In this document: piece after piece, positions 34,307 to 47,605 of the stretch
Layout: every line of letters begins with the position of its first letter
Position numbering within the stretch: position 1 is the stretch's first letter
Source: Tamarix chinensis
Taxonomy: Eukaryota; Streptophyta; Magnoliopsida; Caryophyllales; Tamaricaceae
Length of the DNA stretch: 64,000 bases
Reading direction: 5' to 3'
NCBI GenBank assembly: GCA_030549775.1
Contig: CM060172.1
Coordinates: forward strand, 123,617,122 to 123,681,121
Made by a program: the position numbers and the translations under genes
Notes under the pieces: model-generated
Told to the model about the DNA's origin: nothing
The model's database searches: none
The model's input: only the letters and a program-made list of their open reading frames with translations

Positions 34307-35690
34307 TATAAATATAATTCTTATTCATTTTTACCATAATAATTATTATCTTTACTTTAAGAATAATTATAATAAATATAATTATTATTTATAATAATAA
34401 TTATTAATTATAGTTATAATATTAATTATTATTATTATTATTTTATATTTATATCAATAATAAAGTATTATAATAAATATTATAATAATATTTGAATAAA
34501 TATAATAATAATAATAATAATACAAATAATGCCATAAATTAAATAATATTAATTATAATCATTAATAATAATAATAATAATTAACATGTATGAAGATTTA
34601 TATTCATTAGTGTGTTAGATAATACCAAATAGAGGAACTCTCATTTATTGTCTTGTTAGATAAAATCAAATAAGGAAACTTTTTTTATCCCTTTCAGTAG
34701 GAACAAATAGAGTAATTTTTTCATTTCCTCATTTTATAGAATTAAATAGGAATATTTGTCCTATTGCCCCATTTTATTAGTATTAAATAGGAGAAATTTT
34801 TATTGTCCTGTTAAAGCATATATATTATGGAAATTTTATATTTGTTATATTTGATATCCTGATATTACCCTATTAGTTTATATATCTTTTAGTGGAAAAT
34901 AGTATACTATGTTTTCATATACCAAGTATTTTACATGTAATAGACAAAAAAAATTGAATTCATTATCATGATATAATAGAACTTATATATATACTAATAA
35001 CAAATAATAGAATTGTATACATGGGAACATTTTAGCCTTTTCAATAATGGAAATTGTGTCCGGTTATAATTATCCTTGTAAATGGAGTTATCTAGAAATT
35101 GGTGGAATCCATGCTATAATTAATATAGTGGCTATATGATCACCAGGTCATTCACCTAACATAAGGTGTCTATCTACTATTTGACATGAATATACGTTGT
35201 AAGAATTCAGCAAAAAAGGTATAGCTAGGTACAAATTAATGGTTTGTTTGTTAAAGATTTTAAGTAATATACATACAATGGCATGATTAATTAAACTTAA
35301 ACAACCAAAATTGCATGAAATAATAAAGTTAAGAGCCAAATCACTTAGATCGAGACGAATTCATCACGAGTCTGCCAAATGTTCATCAACAATCAACAGA
35401 ATATTCATCATGCACCAACAATATATTCATCCATGTTCTATAAAAGATATAAAAACGTATTAATATCATACAAATCATTATCTCATCCAATCATCATGCA
35501 TATACACATATGATGATGACATATATATGTCCTACAAAAACATACATTTCATTTATTCAAACTAGGGAACATTAGAACCTAGGGACTAAACAACATCTAT
35601 CAAATTAATACAATTACTATACTTAGCCATTATATGGCGATACAAGCATCTACAATATATACTAGTAGTTATGGACTAAAGCATTGCATT
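33877..35690. other. Spacer with degenerate MITE-like and ATT repeats
   Basis: 33926-34170 contains GGCTTATTTAACTAAAC and GGCTCATTCATATCCTTA type motifs resembling a worn copy of the hAT MITE at 23020. 34239-34306 is (ATT)n, and 34500-34580 has (AAT)n runs of opposite sense that could fold back. The rest is AT-rich; no gene seen. Confidence 0.45.
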
Positions 35691-36020
35691 CTAGTTATAA
35701 GATATGTCATTAAACACTTTATTGTTCCTTTCCTTCCATATTTCATAAAGAGAAGTGATGAACGATCCTCTTAACAACTCCATTTTATGCTTCGATAGAC
35801 CTTGCATGGAATTTAACTCCAACAACAATTTACTCCAAGTATGGGAAGCTTCTCTAATCCTCATAATACAAGTGATAATGTGAATGAATTCTTCCATAAA
35901 TGGAAAACGCAAGAAGAGATGACAAATGTATTCTTGTTCCTAGTTAAAGACACGATGTTGGTCAGCTGAAGTAGTTTATCTACCGATCTTGTCTTTTGTG
36001 GCTAAATGTCCTACAACAAC
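35691..36020 (-). pseudogene. LINE (L1-type) ORF2 C-terminal fragment, zf-RVT region
   Basis: The minus strand reads LATKDKIGR, then TSADQHRVF, EQEYICHLFLRFPFMEEF, a Trp-containing stretch, and LYEIWKERNNKVFND. This order matches the zinc-binding zf-RVT tail of plant LINE reverse transcriptases (LxTKDRL...C..C...E..HLFF.CPF...W...IWxERNxRxF). Stops replace some residues and the expected Cys pair is degraded (VFN instead of a VFC-type motif). Only the last 100 or so codons remain; no RT core nearby. Confidence 0.72.
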
Positions 36021-39000
36021 AATCCATATAATGGACCACAGCGTTGTGGTGGGTTCAGGACTCAGGACTACCAATTTTTCTCACATGTTTCCTATTTTCC
36101 TCAGTTTGCAGCGGGGAAAATATACTAATATAAATTTCCCTCTCAATTTTCTTCCTATTTTCTTTCCGTTTGATTTGTCATGCTACCAAACAATACAAAA
36201 ATATTTTCCACCCGATTTTTTTTCCTTTCCTTCTTATTTTCTTCAAACCAAATAGAATCTAAATAAAAAATATTTTTAAAAAAAAAACTGTAGGAGACTT
36301 CAATTTTAACAACTGCCGCAACAAAAGTTATCGTCATAGTGGATAATATCTAGATAGGACTCCAACTTATAGAATTACTCGCTAGCATCCAAGTTTAAAT
36401 AATTCATCACTACATGTAAACAAAATTAAAGTGTTAATGAAATCAGTTAAACGTTGAATTGTAGCTAGTGTTTGCTTGCATTGTTCAGCGAATCGATCTG
36501 TGAGGCTACGAGATCATCGTAATAATATAATAAGATTGGATGCTTGGATTCCTAAAAGAAACGAGCACTTTTTACCTCCGGTCCCGCGTATTATGAATTT
36601 GCATGGATTTATATGTTTTACGTATGGAAAGCACAGGGTTAGTGGTCCACAGGAACCAAGAAAAATGCCTGAAAGTACAGACGGACCCTAATTTTTGGTC
36701 CACTAGAAATCATATTTGCGCCGGGGATCTTCTTTGTTAAAGACTTAAAGGTGGGCAAAACAAAAGACCACTTTTTCCGTTCAACAGTTGATAGGCTTGA
36801 GAAAGGAGGGCCCGTCATCAACTGTTCAATTACAGATCTATCTGGCACACACACCGTCACAACAAGTCTTTACTTTATCTTTAAACCAAACACTATTCTA
36901 AATTTCTCGTTGCGAGCTCTGTTCGGTACATTGGTGTTTGGTCGTTCAGCTGCTCGCCTTTAGTTTCTTCCTTTCCTTAAAATATAATTTTCATGTTTGT
37001 AGAGATTTGTGTGCGATTCACTTTAATGATTACGACCACAATCCTTGACCGGTCTCTCTCTCTCTCTCTCTCTCTCGTTCTCTCTATTGGATCAAGGTCA
37101 CTACAAGTACTGTACAGCAATTCGAGATCCGCAGGCGAGTGCATTAATGGACGTGTTTCACATTCACATTTGGCGCTCGTTTTTTTATCGAGATAGTGGG
37201 GACTGGGGATGTAAATATTATTTTCGTATTTTATATATTTTATATAATATAATTATTATTTTTAAATAAATATTTATTTTAGATTTTAATTTAATTTTAA
37301 ATAAGTATCTTATTAAAAATATTTTTTATTATTAAACTTTTAATATAAAAAATATAAAATAAGAAAAATTGGTATATATATATCAAACTTCATGTTAATA
37401 TATATATATATATATATAACTTCATGTTAATTTAAATAAATAACCTTTTCTGTACGATTTTTTTTAACATAAGTAACCGAGTAAAAAAATAAAAATAAAA
37501 GAACCAGAATACGGATGGTTGGTTTACAAGTGACTAACGTTGATTTTTCTAAACCATGCCTCCCGTCTCAACGAGCCCCTTTCACCAAGTAAGCAAGACA
37601 ACCTTTTTTGCTTTGGGGTCGCATTCAGTCTTCCCCTTCTTTTCTTGACTTTGAAAGTAATTCTTTGCATTGACTTAGGTCCGTTAATCACTCCCCTAAT
37701 ATTTATGTCTCTACCGTGAATGCTAATCTTTTTTTTTCTCAGTCAAAATGAATCTCAAATATTTTTTTAATTAACAATTAATTTGAATATGTGTTTGTGT
37801 GTGTGGTCGTGACTTGTCTTATGTAGTACAATTATTTAAGAGCGGATGTGAATCTACCGAACCGATATATATTAACAAGGTAGAGATTATTTAGGTAGTC
37901 CTTTAAAGGTACCTGATGATAAATATGATAAGTTGCCTAAAGTAGTTTGGTTACATGAAAAAATGTTAAAGCGACAAAAAAAAAATCATTAAGTAGAAAA
38001 AATATTGTGATATGAGACTTGAGAAGACAACTCATAGACCATCAAGGGGAGAAGGAAAGGAATGAGGATGAGGAGGAATGCTAGTCTACAGGGACAAGAC
38101 AGGGGCGATGGTTTAATGTAGATTAGAAATAATTGTGTTTAATATTGACTTTTATATTGTATATAATATTTGTATATTGAATGCTTTTTAGTTAGTGTTT
38201 AAAATTTATTTATTTTATTTTCTTACTTTTTTTTTTATAATTAGTGCTACATAATAGGTAGGTGCTTGCAATTTTTTTTGAAAAATGAGTTAGGGTTTTT
38301 GGTGATGAATCAATTGTCATATTAGCATTGATTATGGTCACAATAGTTGCTTGGAAATTTTTTTTTTTTTAAAAAGAATTCAACTTTCAATGATGATTAT
38401 TTCATCACAAATTCATAATAGCTTGAAGATTTGTCATAATAGATATTATAGATCACCATATAGAGGGCGGATAGGGTAAACTAATTAATAAAGCTTGATT
38501 AAAAAAATTAGATCGCAATATATAGAGTGGTTCAAGAACATCCAAAAATGTTTCTCTACGCCTACTACCAAAATGTATTTCCTTTTGGATATTGAAATTC
38601 TATTGTGTATCTATTAATGACTACTCCTCTCTTGGTTTATGGGATCTATAATTCCAATGACTCTATAGGATATATATGATTTACAACTTAGCCTAGGTAT
38701 CCTCTTCTATATTAATAAGCCTACAAACTTAATCTTTAGAAGATGTTAAACACACACAATCTCTTGATAATCAATTTTTTAAAGTGGTGTTTGTAATTAC
38801 TACAATGCAATCATCTCAAATTACAAAATATTAAAATGAGAATTATTAAGAGGGTGTAATATATCTAGGTGTTACAAATATGAAAGTATCTTTCACTCTA
38901 GATAATGAGTTTGATCTTTGAGAGCAAGTAATTTCTCAAGTGAATTCAAGATATTAAAGTTCATATTTGAGTTCTAGGGAAATTATGAGAAAGTACATGA

Positions 39001-39720
39001 AAGAATTGAATGATTATAATAAAATGAGATCCAAAAAGTGTTTTTGAAATCTAAAATAAAACTCTTTTATAGCTCTCTCTAAACAATAGATTTCAATGAG
39101 ATTTTTAAACATATTTTTAGGAGAATTTCATAAGGCTTAAGGATCAAATACTTGTATAAATCAAACCTAAAATCTAATACTTAAGATTTGAACAACCCAT
39201 TTTAGCACCAAGTCTTCATGTATTACTTGGTGCGATCTTGCATGGTTTTGATATGAAAATGAGTTATACTTTACTTAAGAGTCTTCATCCATTGAGGGTT
39301 ATGTCATTAACACTCAATCGTTGATTGAATGCGATCCATTATTTAGTGCTTTGAGAAATTTAATTATCATTTTATCTTTTCTTACACCTGAATATTTATT
39401 TTAAGTGTGTTCATCATCATTTGATCTCGTATAAACCATGAACATTTAAACTACCACATTAATACCCTAACTAAGGTTTGTTATCTCAAAACTAGGATAT
39501 GTGACCTATAAGGTCAACAAAAGCTTGCAAAATGTTTTTTTCAAAGAAATTAATTTTGGTTTCTACTATGATGATGTGTCAGCTTTTCTGCAACAACTCA
39601 TGTCATCGTAATATACTATATTTTTGCTAGTGAGTGAGTAGAGGATCCATGCCCTTGTGTTGGTTGTTGGTGTATCAATTGCAATGGAGATAATAAAATT
39701 TTGTACACTTATGTGAAGAT
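36021..39720. other. Intergenic spacer
   Basis: No gene supported. 36480-36960 is less AT-rich and unique-looking but has no long convincing frame. A (TC)n tract lies at 37053-37078. 38260-38480 has ATGATGATTATTTCATCAC-like fold-back motifs. 38470-39450 resembles retroelement leader or LTR sequence but no borders were found. Confidence 0.4.
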
Positions 39721-39724
39721 ATAG

Positions 39725-40310
39725 GAGAATTATATGGTTACATGTGGGTGGATTGTGGAGAAAATATTAGAGGAATTTATAGGTAATCCACATGTACCCA
39801 TTAAGACTTTGCAAATCATGGTGCTGGAGAAATATAAAGATATTATTAAGGACATATTAATGTATAAGGCAAGGACTAAAGCTAGGGATGAGATTGATGG
39901 TACATATGATGAGTCATATGTAAAAATAAATTACATTGAGATTCTCATGAGGACAAATAATAGGTCAAGATGACATTATACTTACTCTAGAAGGAGAGCA
40001 TTGGGTTTAAGTACTAATTTATCTCATTAAAGTGCAAGATCAAGGGGTTTGTTAATGGCCAGAAACCCATCATTAAAGTGTATGGATGTCATCTAAAAGG
40101 TTTTTATGGCAGTCTCTTATTGGCTTTGATGTTAATTATCATTTTTTCCCCTTAGATTATGGTGTTATGCAAGCTAAAATAACTTACAAGCGGGCCTACT
40201 TTTTTATAATGTTGAAGCTTACCGTAAGAAATATTGATGGATCAAGATTTACATTCATTTGTAATAGGAAGAAGGTAGTTCTCAACCATTTTTCTTATAT
40301 TTCACTATAA
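39725..40310 (+). pseudogene. Mutator-like (MULE) transposase remnant
   Basis: The first frame (39734-39973) reads WIVEKILEEFIGNPHVPIKT and ends near KINYIEILMRTN, matching the MULE N-terminal region (W-x-A/V-x3-L...Y...R.KA...I.G...E.Y..L..Y..E..RTN). From about 40040 the plus strand reads NGQKPIIKVYGCHLKGFYG, then after a frameshift LIGFDVNYHFFPLDYGVMQA and SRFTFICNRKK. This matches the start of the MULE DDE domain. The catalytic Asp of the usual VDGCHLKG is Tyr here. Frameshifts and stops make it non-functional. No TIRs were identified. Confidence 0.75.
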
Positions 40311-41005
40311 AATCAATATATGTTTATTTATTAGATGACACTTTATTTATATCTTAGGTTCACATGGTGTATATATACCTATCAATTCAAACTATATTTT
40401 GTTACTTAAAAGTATATTTTTCATGGAGTGATGAAAACTTTTGAGTCATGTCTTTCCTAAAATCTCAACAGAAAAAAAATACGTTATTGCAGGCATTTAT
40501 ATGCCACCTTTCATAAAGTGCATCCAACAACTCATTTTAGGTGACCAAGTGTAACATTTTTATAATACCCCAAAAACGTTATCTACCTAAATTTTGGGTA
40601 ATTAATATTTTAACTTAAACCTAATCCTGAATGATTAATATTTTAATCTTACCCTAATTCCTTAATCATAAATTTAAATATAATTATAATTCTAATCCTA
40701 ACCCTAAACTCTTCTTCTTTTCCCCCCTTTTCTTTTTCTTATTCTCCTTTCCCGCTCTTCTTTCATTTGTTTCTCTTCGGGCCTTGCCAACCTCTCCTAT
40801 GTAGCTTTCCCTTCTCACTTGGACCTATCCTTGCAACCTAGCTTGCAACTACCAGACCTAGCCTCATCATAGCCATGCCCCTTCCCTTTTTCCCAAGTGT
40901 GTATCATGTGGAAAGTCATGCCCAGACCTCCCTCAATCTCTATCTTACCCATACAACCCTCTGCACTTTTGGTCGTTGCTCTTTTTTGCACCTCACCTTC
41001 ACACC

Positions 41006-41012
41006 TATAAAT
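41006..41012 (+). promoter_or_regulatory. TATA box of the LTR at 40561
   Basis: CCTATAAATACCCC, the same form as CTATAAATACCCCT in LTR B, 445 bp from the LTR start. It implies a short U3 and about 2.5 kb of transcribed LTR downstream. Confidence 0.5.
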
Positions 41013-42718
41013 ACCCCTATCTTACTTCTCCTTGATTCATTCATTTTCAACCCCAAAATCTCTCCTATCTCTCTATGTTCTCTAAAAAAAATCTTCCTCA
41101 CTAAACATTGAGCAATCTCCAGTCATTGTTCCTATTGACCGGCATCAGCCTTGTCATTTAACGATAGTCGGACTATGTAACTGCCTAGCCAAACTCCACC
41201 ACAGTTACTCATTGTGTTTTCTTTCCTTAACCAAGCTATGTTACCCTTTTTCTTGGTTATTTTGCCAAGTGAGTTTGACTCATCGAGAGTGTTAACTTGC
41301 TGAGTTGGTCACTTGCCGAGCAAATATCCTTGTCTTTGTTTTGGTCACCTTATTGAGTGTGGTCCATTTATTTCTAGGCTTGGCCAATTAACTTTCCCCT
41401 TGGTCTTGGCTAGTCGTCGCCCTGTTCAACACACTGATTCTTTCCATCCCTCTTAACCAGCACTTTGAGTCTCTTCTTCTCTTCATTGATTTCTTTCCTC
41501 TCATGTTGCATATTCTTTATCAGAGTTATTATAATATAACCATGTGTTTTATCTTGGATAGATTTACTTACCTGGCGACCTTGGAGGTAGAGGCTTAGGC
41601 ATTTTTGCTTGCTAAGAGGTCAGTGTTGTTTGATAAGGATACATGTCATAGTTAAGGCGTTTGAATGTTGTGTGTGTTTTATGTAAAAGTGTGTGGTTGA
41701 TATTCTTATTATGATGGTTTCATGTTGGTAATGCTTTTGTATAATTATGTGCTATCAAATCTATGGAAACTGAGTATTATGTGAAGAGCGTGACATTATA
41801 TGTTGTTGTTGTGATAAGTCTCATTTTGAAACACTAAGTGTATTAATATGGCTTGTGTTGTTTTAATTTTGTTTTATTGAGTATGTAAAGTGGTAAATGG
41901 ATGTGCTCAAGTGGTTCCACGATGATATATATTGTAAGTTTGGAATCAATATATCAGCCTCATAAGGTTTTTGTGAGAATATGGGTGTATTAACTATCTT
42001 AAGGGTATGTTGGGTTAATATAGGTAAAACATAGAATATTTGGTACTTTAATATGTTAATGGGTTAAAAGTATACTCAATATATTATGTGGGATACTTGA
42101 AGTAATTATAAAAGGCATATGTATAATAATATGAGGAAATGAATTAAATTAGAAATAGTAACTCTTGAGGCATGATCATTATCCCAAGTGTAACACATTG
42201 GAATTAGACCTTGATTTTTCAAATATGTTGTTAATAATGGAATTTTAGGAATATGTAAAAAATTTAGGAGTAATACGTGTCTTATAGAAAACGTTATGCC
42301 TAACTTGTGAAATTAGGGTTTTATAAGGAATTCGAATTAGTAACCATAGAGGCAAGTTGTTATAACATGTATAATACGTTAGAGTTGGAACATGATTTTT
42401 GAATACCTTGTAAATAGTCATATTTTATGGATGTCTACTAAATTTGGTGGTAATTTGAATATTAGAGAAGAAGGTATGTTTATCTTGTAAAATCATGGTT
42501 TCTTAGGGGAAATATGACAGTTTTCCTTAGGGGATGTCCCCATACTCATGTGTTTATGTTTTTCAGGCTTTGAATAATTATGTTAAGTTAGATTATGTGC
42601 ATTTCATATCTACATGTATGTTTGTATAATGATATTAAGATAAATAACAGTGAATCAGATATTAATCACTTAAAGTAAAAAAAATCACATCAGTCATGAC
42701 TGAAGTGTTGAGTACATT

Positions 42719-42916
42719 CCACTGGCTTAATAATAGATGTCAGGTGCGTTTTATCCTAAGAGTTTATTCAGACCATTCAATCAGTTTAAGAATAGTGATC
42801 AAGAATGTCTTGACATAGGAGGTGCTGAGTATGTTCCACTAGCTTAATAATAGAGACCATGTGAGTTTTACTCTAGGAGGTGTTTTAGTCCATTTCACCG
42901 AATTAAAAATATTGAG
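42719..42916 (+). repeat. Dyad-box cluster in the LTR at 40561
   Basis: Worn boxes such as CCACTGGCTTAATAATAGA and TTCAATCAGTTTAAGAATAGT, preceded by GATATTAATCACTTAAAGTA. The element is recognisable although the sites are weaker than in other copies. Confidence 0.6.
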
Positions 42917-43562
42917 ATCCTTCACTCAAGGTAAATAAGGAATGGATTGTGGTTGTACCTAATGATGGATTTCAAATTAAGTTTTCCTTTTGCATCGTAT
43001 CATGTTTAATCATCATGTATGCTTATTTTTTATGTGACCTTATGTATTCAGTGTACCTTGTTATATTTATATTATTTCCTCACTCAATACGTACTGGATT
43101 AATTATCCTTTTCATGCACATTTATCACTCTCATGGGGTAAATAACCTAGTTAATTTTGGGTAGGTCAATAAGAATCCCTTAGATGATTTTTCTGCTTAT
43201 GATGCTTTATTTGGGGAGGAGTGACCATAATATCTTTAGGATTTAGGACGTAGAATCATGTTATCTAGTTTATAAATTTGATCTAGATACCTTTTAGGAC
43301 TTTTTAGTTTTAAATTTATCTCTTTTGATGTATTTTATATATTGTACTTAGAGTTAATCTCTAAACTATTATCTAAGTTTTTAAACTCCTCTCATTCTCT
43401 ATTTTATCATATTTCAAGTATTAAAATTTTTTGCCTTATATTTGATGTAAGGATAGTATGGTAAATTAGATTTATGTCAAGTACAACAATAACATCCACT
43501 TTATTTCTCTTACGCTTCTACTAAAAATAAAAATTTTGATAGTAAAATTTGGAGGTATTAAA

Positions 43563-44055
43563 ATTTCCTTACTATGTGAGGTCTACCTTGATTTATCTCT
43601 ATTTTCACATTGTGTTCCTTGGTTGACATGTTATTCTTTGTTTGATAGGGTTCTATTTTGGCAAGTTATCAATGAAACCAGTCCATTTATGTTTGAGATG
43701 ATCATGAAGATCATCAAGAAGTATTTAGACGATGTTTATAATAACATCATGGGAATTAATCTACGACATTAACATTTTAGTTTGATACAATGATTTGTTG
43801 ATAGGAGAATACTTCCAACTTTGGGGAATTGTTCAATTCCACATTAGGTCATGATGTGGACAAGTCTATTTGTCTTTGCTTGAAGATATGGGGAATTTGT
43901 CAATCATATTTATACAATATATAATTTATATTTTATATTAGATGCCCTTATATTTATGATGTAGGGTTATATAATGCAAAAAAAATGTTTTTTTTTGTTA
44001 TTTCATCCCTAGAAACTAGCTACCATATTATTTTAATAATTCAGAATAGATAAGG
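43563..44055. other. Spacer between two solo LTRs
   Basis: A plus-strand frame (to 43772) continues out of the LTR end and reads NETSPFMFEMIMKIIKKYLD; I could not match it to a family. The rest shows nothing. Confidence 0.35.
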
Positions 44056-44693
44056 TGTAACACCCCGATTTTTACTAATGAAAATTTTTATTTTGCAGCG
44101 GAAGTAATTAAGTAAAATAGTGGGGGTTACCGTAGTGATCAACATAATTCTAGCTTATGCAACTATCCTTAAATCAATCATAAGGCTAAAATATTTAAAG
44201 TACAAAAGAAAATTAGAAACAAAAGAACAAATATAATACAATACTGAGTTTGGAGCCTAACTCCGAGTTTAACAATACAAAATACAAAAGGGAGATACCA
44301 GGGATCAAGAGTCCAAAAGGGCATCCAGTTAAATACATAAACCGGATAATAATTACTCCTCTCTCCACCCTAACATAGATGAAGTCACTTATCTCCACAT
44401 AAGGCGTCATAGGCAGCATAATCGTCTAACTGATCTTTTGAGACCTACGCATAAGATTTAGGGTCTTCTCCTCGTGGGAATAAGCAGCAACCATACAATG
44501 AGTGGTTAGTACATTATATACTAAGTAAGGGAACAATACTATCGAAATAGAGATACAAATAGCATATGCTTTCATATTAGATAATAAGGGAATAACCACA
44601 GAAAAGAACCATCTCATAAGATAAAATATGATCCAAATTCCTTTATTAAGTATAATCCATCTTCATTCTTTTATATACGTTGAGTGCAGGAAC

Positions 44694-44845
44694 CTCACTA
44701 TTCTTAAACCGATGGAATGGTTTAAAACTCTTATCGAGAACAACACACCCGAGCCACTATTCTTTCTAGTGGAACAGAGATTAAAAATATCCTCTCAAGG
44801 CAAAACGCTCCTGAGCCACTATTCTTCCCAATAGAACGGGATACG

Positions 44846-44881
<36 letters not shown>

Positions 44882-45063
44882 GATCACCTTAGTCCTAAAT
44901 CACGTATTCTTCCACTTTAAATCATTAGTATATTTTCCATAAGTTATAATGATATATTTTTATTTCACGATGAGTAGGGGGTCCACTATTCTTAATCCCG
45001 TGGAATTGATCGAAGCACCTTCTAGGGACAAAACGCTCCCAAGCCACTATTCTCGCCGGTGGA
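44694..45063 (-). repeat. Dyad-box cluster in the LTR at 44056
   Basis: Boxes such as CCACTATTCTTTCTAGTGG and CCACTATTCTCGCCGGTGG on the plus strand, interleaved with an (ACAT)n run (about 44845-44874). Confidence 0.75.
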
Positions 45064-45068
45064 ACTAG

Positions 45069-45069
<1 letters not shown>

Positions 45070-45099
<30 letters not shown>
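45070..45099. repeat. (AC)n microsatellite
   Basis: About 14 AC units next to a dyad box, the mirror of the GT tract at 22385 in the sister LTR. Confidence 0.9.
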
Positions 45100-45105
<6 letters not shown>

Positions 45106-47605
45106 GAAAAATAGGTCACCTTCGCCCTACTCATGTACTCTTTCACTTTAAGTAATTAGTATATTATTCAAGATTGATTCTCAGGCATATGACACATTAA
45201 AAATAGATATGCATATAGCATATGTCTAAGTCCTTAAATCCTTTCAAACCCTAATTACACACCATTTAGTATTCATTCTCCCATATTGATTAATTCACAC
45301 AACTTATATTCTATCATCTCCAAATCCCCTCATTTTTATCATACCCAATATGAATGATCTAATTCCCATAAGTGTACTTTAATAGTCTCATCCTGATATG
45401 TTAATCACATAAATATCTAAGACCCAAATTCCATAGAATTTCCATAACACCTCCCATGAAATTTTTATGATTACCAATTCTGATAGATAACCTCTAAATC
45501 TTAAACATGGAATAATGGTATTATCATTACAAGATAGCTTGCCCCAAATTAGTCGTTAAATCATTTAAGGACCCCAAACAACAATAATACTTCCATGAAA
45601 TCCTCATGCTATTATCATTATTATTATTATCATATTTTAAACCTTCTAACACATAAAATACCAAAATTTCCTTATTATCCCATCATGACCAAGTTACCTT
45701 AAGTATAGTTAAAAACCTTTATTTTTCTACACATGTTATTTTTCCAAGTCCATAATTAATCATCATACCTCATGAGAATTTCTTCAGTTCATTTATCAAG
45801 AATTCATTTAGCCCATACTGCTTAATATAATACATATATTTTCACAAATATGACATTATCACAACAAAGTAATAATGGTACTTCTTACCTATTCTTATTT
45901 TCTTCCAATAACATAATATCCTTAAACCCATATTTCATACCATAAGATATAATTCCCCAAATATGACATTATCACAACAAAATCATAACATAATGGTACT
46001 TCTTACTTTCTTTCAACATGACATTCATATCATCACAAAATATCAAGATCGACACATGTTACTTCATGTATGAACAATATCAAGAAAAACACATATAACC
46101 ATACAAGCAAATAACATCAAAAACCCTAAACATCGAATAGTATCTTTACCAACTAGGACACTAAGCTCTAAGCATACAAATCCTAGACTTCCTCCTTTGA
46201 AGCTACTAGAATACCACCTATGAAAAATAATAAAATTCATGGTTAGGCTCGAAGAGTTAAATAAAAAGAGAAATCAAAATAAAGAGGGTGAAAAATAGAT
46301 ATAACCATAGTCAAATGGGAGCTTGAGATGTGTGGATGTGTGGTGGAGCTAATGTTAAATTTTATTAGTGTTTGGACAAGGTTTAGGGGTGAAAATAGGG
46401 TTGCATGGCCAAATAAATGAAGTTGCACAGCTGTGCAACAGGCGGTGCAGCTCTTGGTCGAGAGAAAATATGTTGCAAGACTGTGCAACAAGAGGTCGAG
46501 AGTAAAAATCATGCACGGTTAGGTGATGAAAGGGTTACATAGTTATGTAGAAGAAGACTTTAGGTGTTGCACATCCATGCAGCATGCGGTGCACAGCCGT
46601 GCACTCTAAAATGTTGCAACGGGTGAGAGGAAGAAGAAGGAAAAATAGGTGGTGGTCAGCCATGATGGACAGAAACGGTGAGAGGGAAAGTTGGGGTGAC
46701 CTTGGTGGTTAGTCCACTGGCCAAAGGGCGATGAGTGATGGCCAAGGTGGTGGTCAGTGGTGGAAATGGTGGTGTGCAAGCCAAAAACAAGGAAAGAAAG
46801 GAGAAAAAAAAAGAAAAGAGAGAAGGATGAAAGCAGAAGGAAGAGGGAGCTCGACAATGGCTCTTTGACAAAAAATATGGACAGAATGAGGCAAAACCAA
46901 AGAGAAATAAGGAGAGTGTGAAGTGTATAACTATATATATATACATGTGTGCGTGTGTGGTTTGAGTCGGGAAGGATGATAAGAACAGGGGCTGGTGTGC
47001 GACGATGATGGTGGTGATGGTGATGATGACGGTGATGGTTGTAGAGGATGGTTAGGGGTAGGGCAGTAGCTTCAAGGTGAGGGTGGTGATGGTTGATGTA
47101 TATGTTGCTTAAGAAGTGAAATAGTTAGGGGAAGATGGGGTTTGCAGAGTGTGCAATGGGGTGTGTAGTCGGGTAGGGATAAGGGTGTAGAAGGAGAAGA
47201 AGAAAAATAAGAAAGGAAGTAAGGTGATGGGTGATAAATGCAAAAAGGTGATGGTGCAAGTGGGTGGTGTAAGTTGCAACATTTCAAAAGTTGCAGCTCA
47301 AGATTGACGGGAGGAGGAGATGAAATAAGAAAAGAAAAGGAGAAAGAAAAGGTAAAAGAGAAGGGTTGGGGGATTATTTTACTGTGATTTTAGATTAGCC
47401 AAAGGTAATTAGGATTAGTGGAAATTTTAGCTGGTTTTAATTTTGGTTTACGAGTTACGGTTTATCAAAGTTAAGGTTTTAGAATTGGTTATAATTTTGG
47501 GATTAAGGAGTTAAGTTAAGGCTAACATAAGATTTATTAATATTAGAATTAAGTTAGGGCACTAATGATGTATAATTAGGCTAAGCAAATTTTTGGGGTA
47601 TTACA

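Larger units (their letters stand above)
40561..43562 (+). mobile_element. Giant solo LTR (3.0 kb), probable TSD ATTTT/ATTTC
   Basis: It starts TATAATACCCC and ends GGAGGTATTAAA, both worn forms of the TGTAACACCCC/GGGGTGTTACA ends. Flanks ATTTT (40556-40560) and ATTTC (43563-43567) match at four of five bases. It contains a TATA box (41006), a pyrimidine-rich segment and a dyad-box cluster, but no internal domain. It is close in layout to the LTR at 49683. Confidence 0.7.
44056..47605 (-). mobile_element. Giant solo LTR (3.55 kb), minus orientation
   Basis: It begins TGTAACACCCCG at 44056 and ends GGGGTATTACA at 47605. Flanks TAAGG (44051-44055) and TAGGG (47606-47610) form a probable TSD with one change. 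Its left 100 bases are the reverse complement of the right end of the LTR at 20179, and its right end mirrors that LTR's start, so the two are members of one subfamily in opposite orientation. It contains box cluster, (AC)n, pyrimidine-rich segment (as purines on the plus strand), no gag-pol. Confidence 0.82.

Noticed and set aside
38260..38480. Fold-back ATGATGATTATTTCATCAC-like motifs as a CACTA element
   Set aside because: No CACTA/TAGTG termini or TSD could be found.
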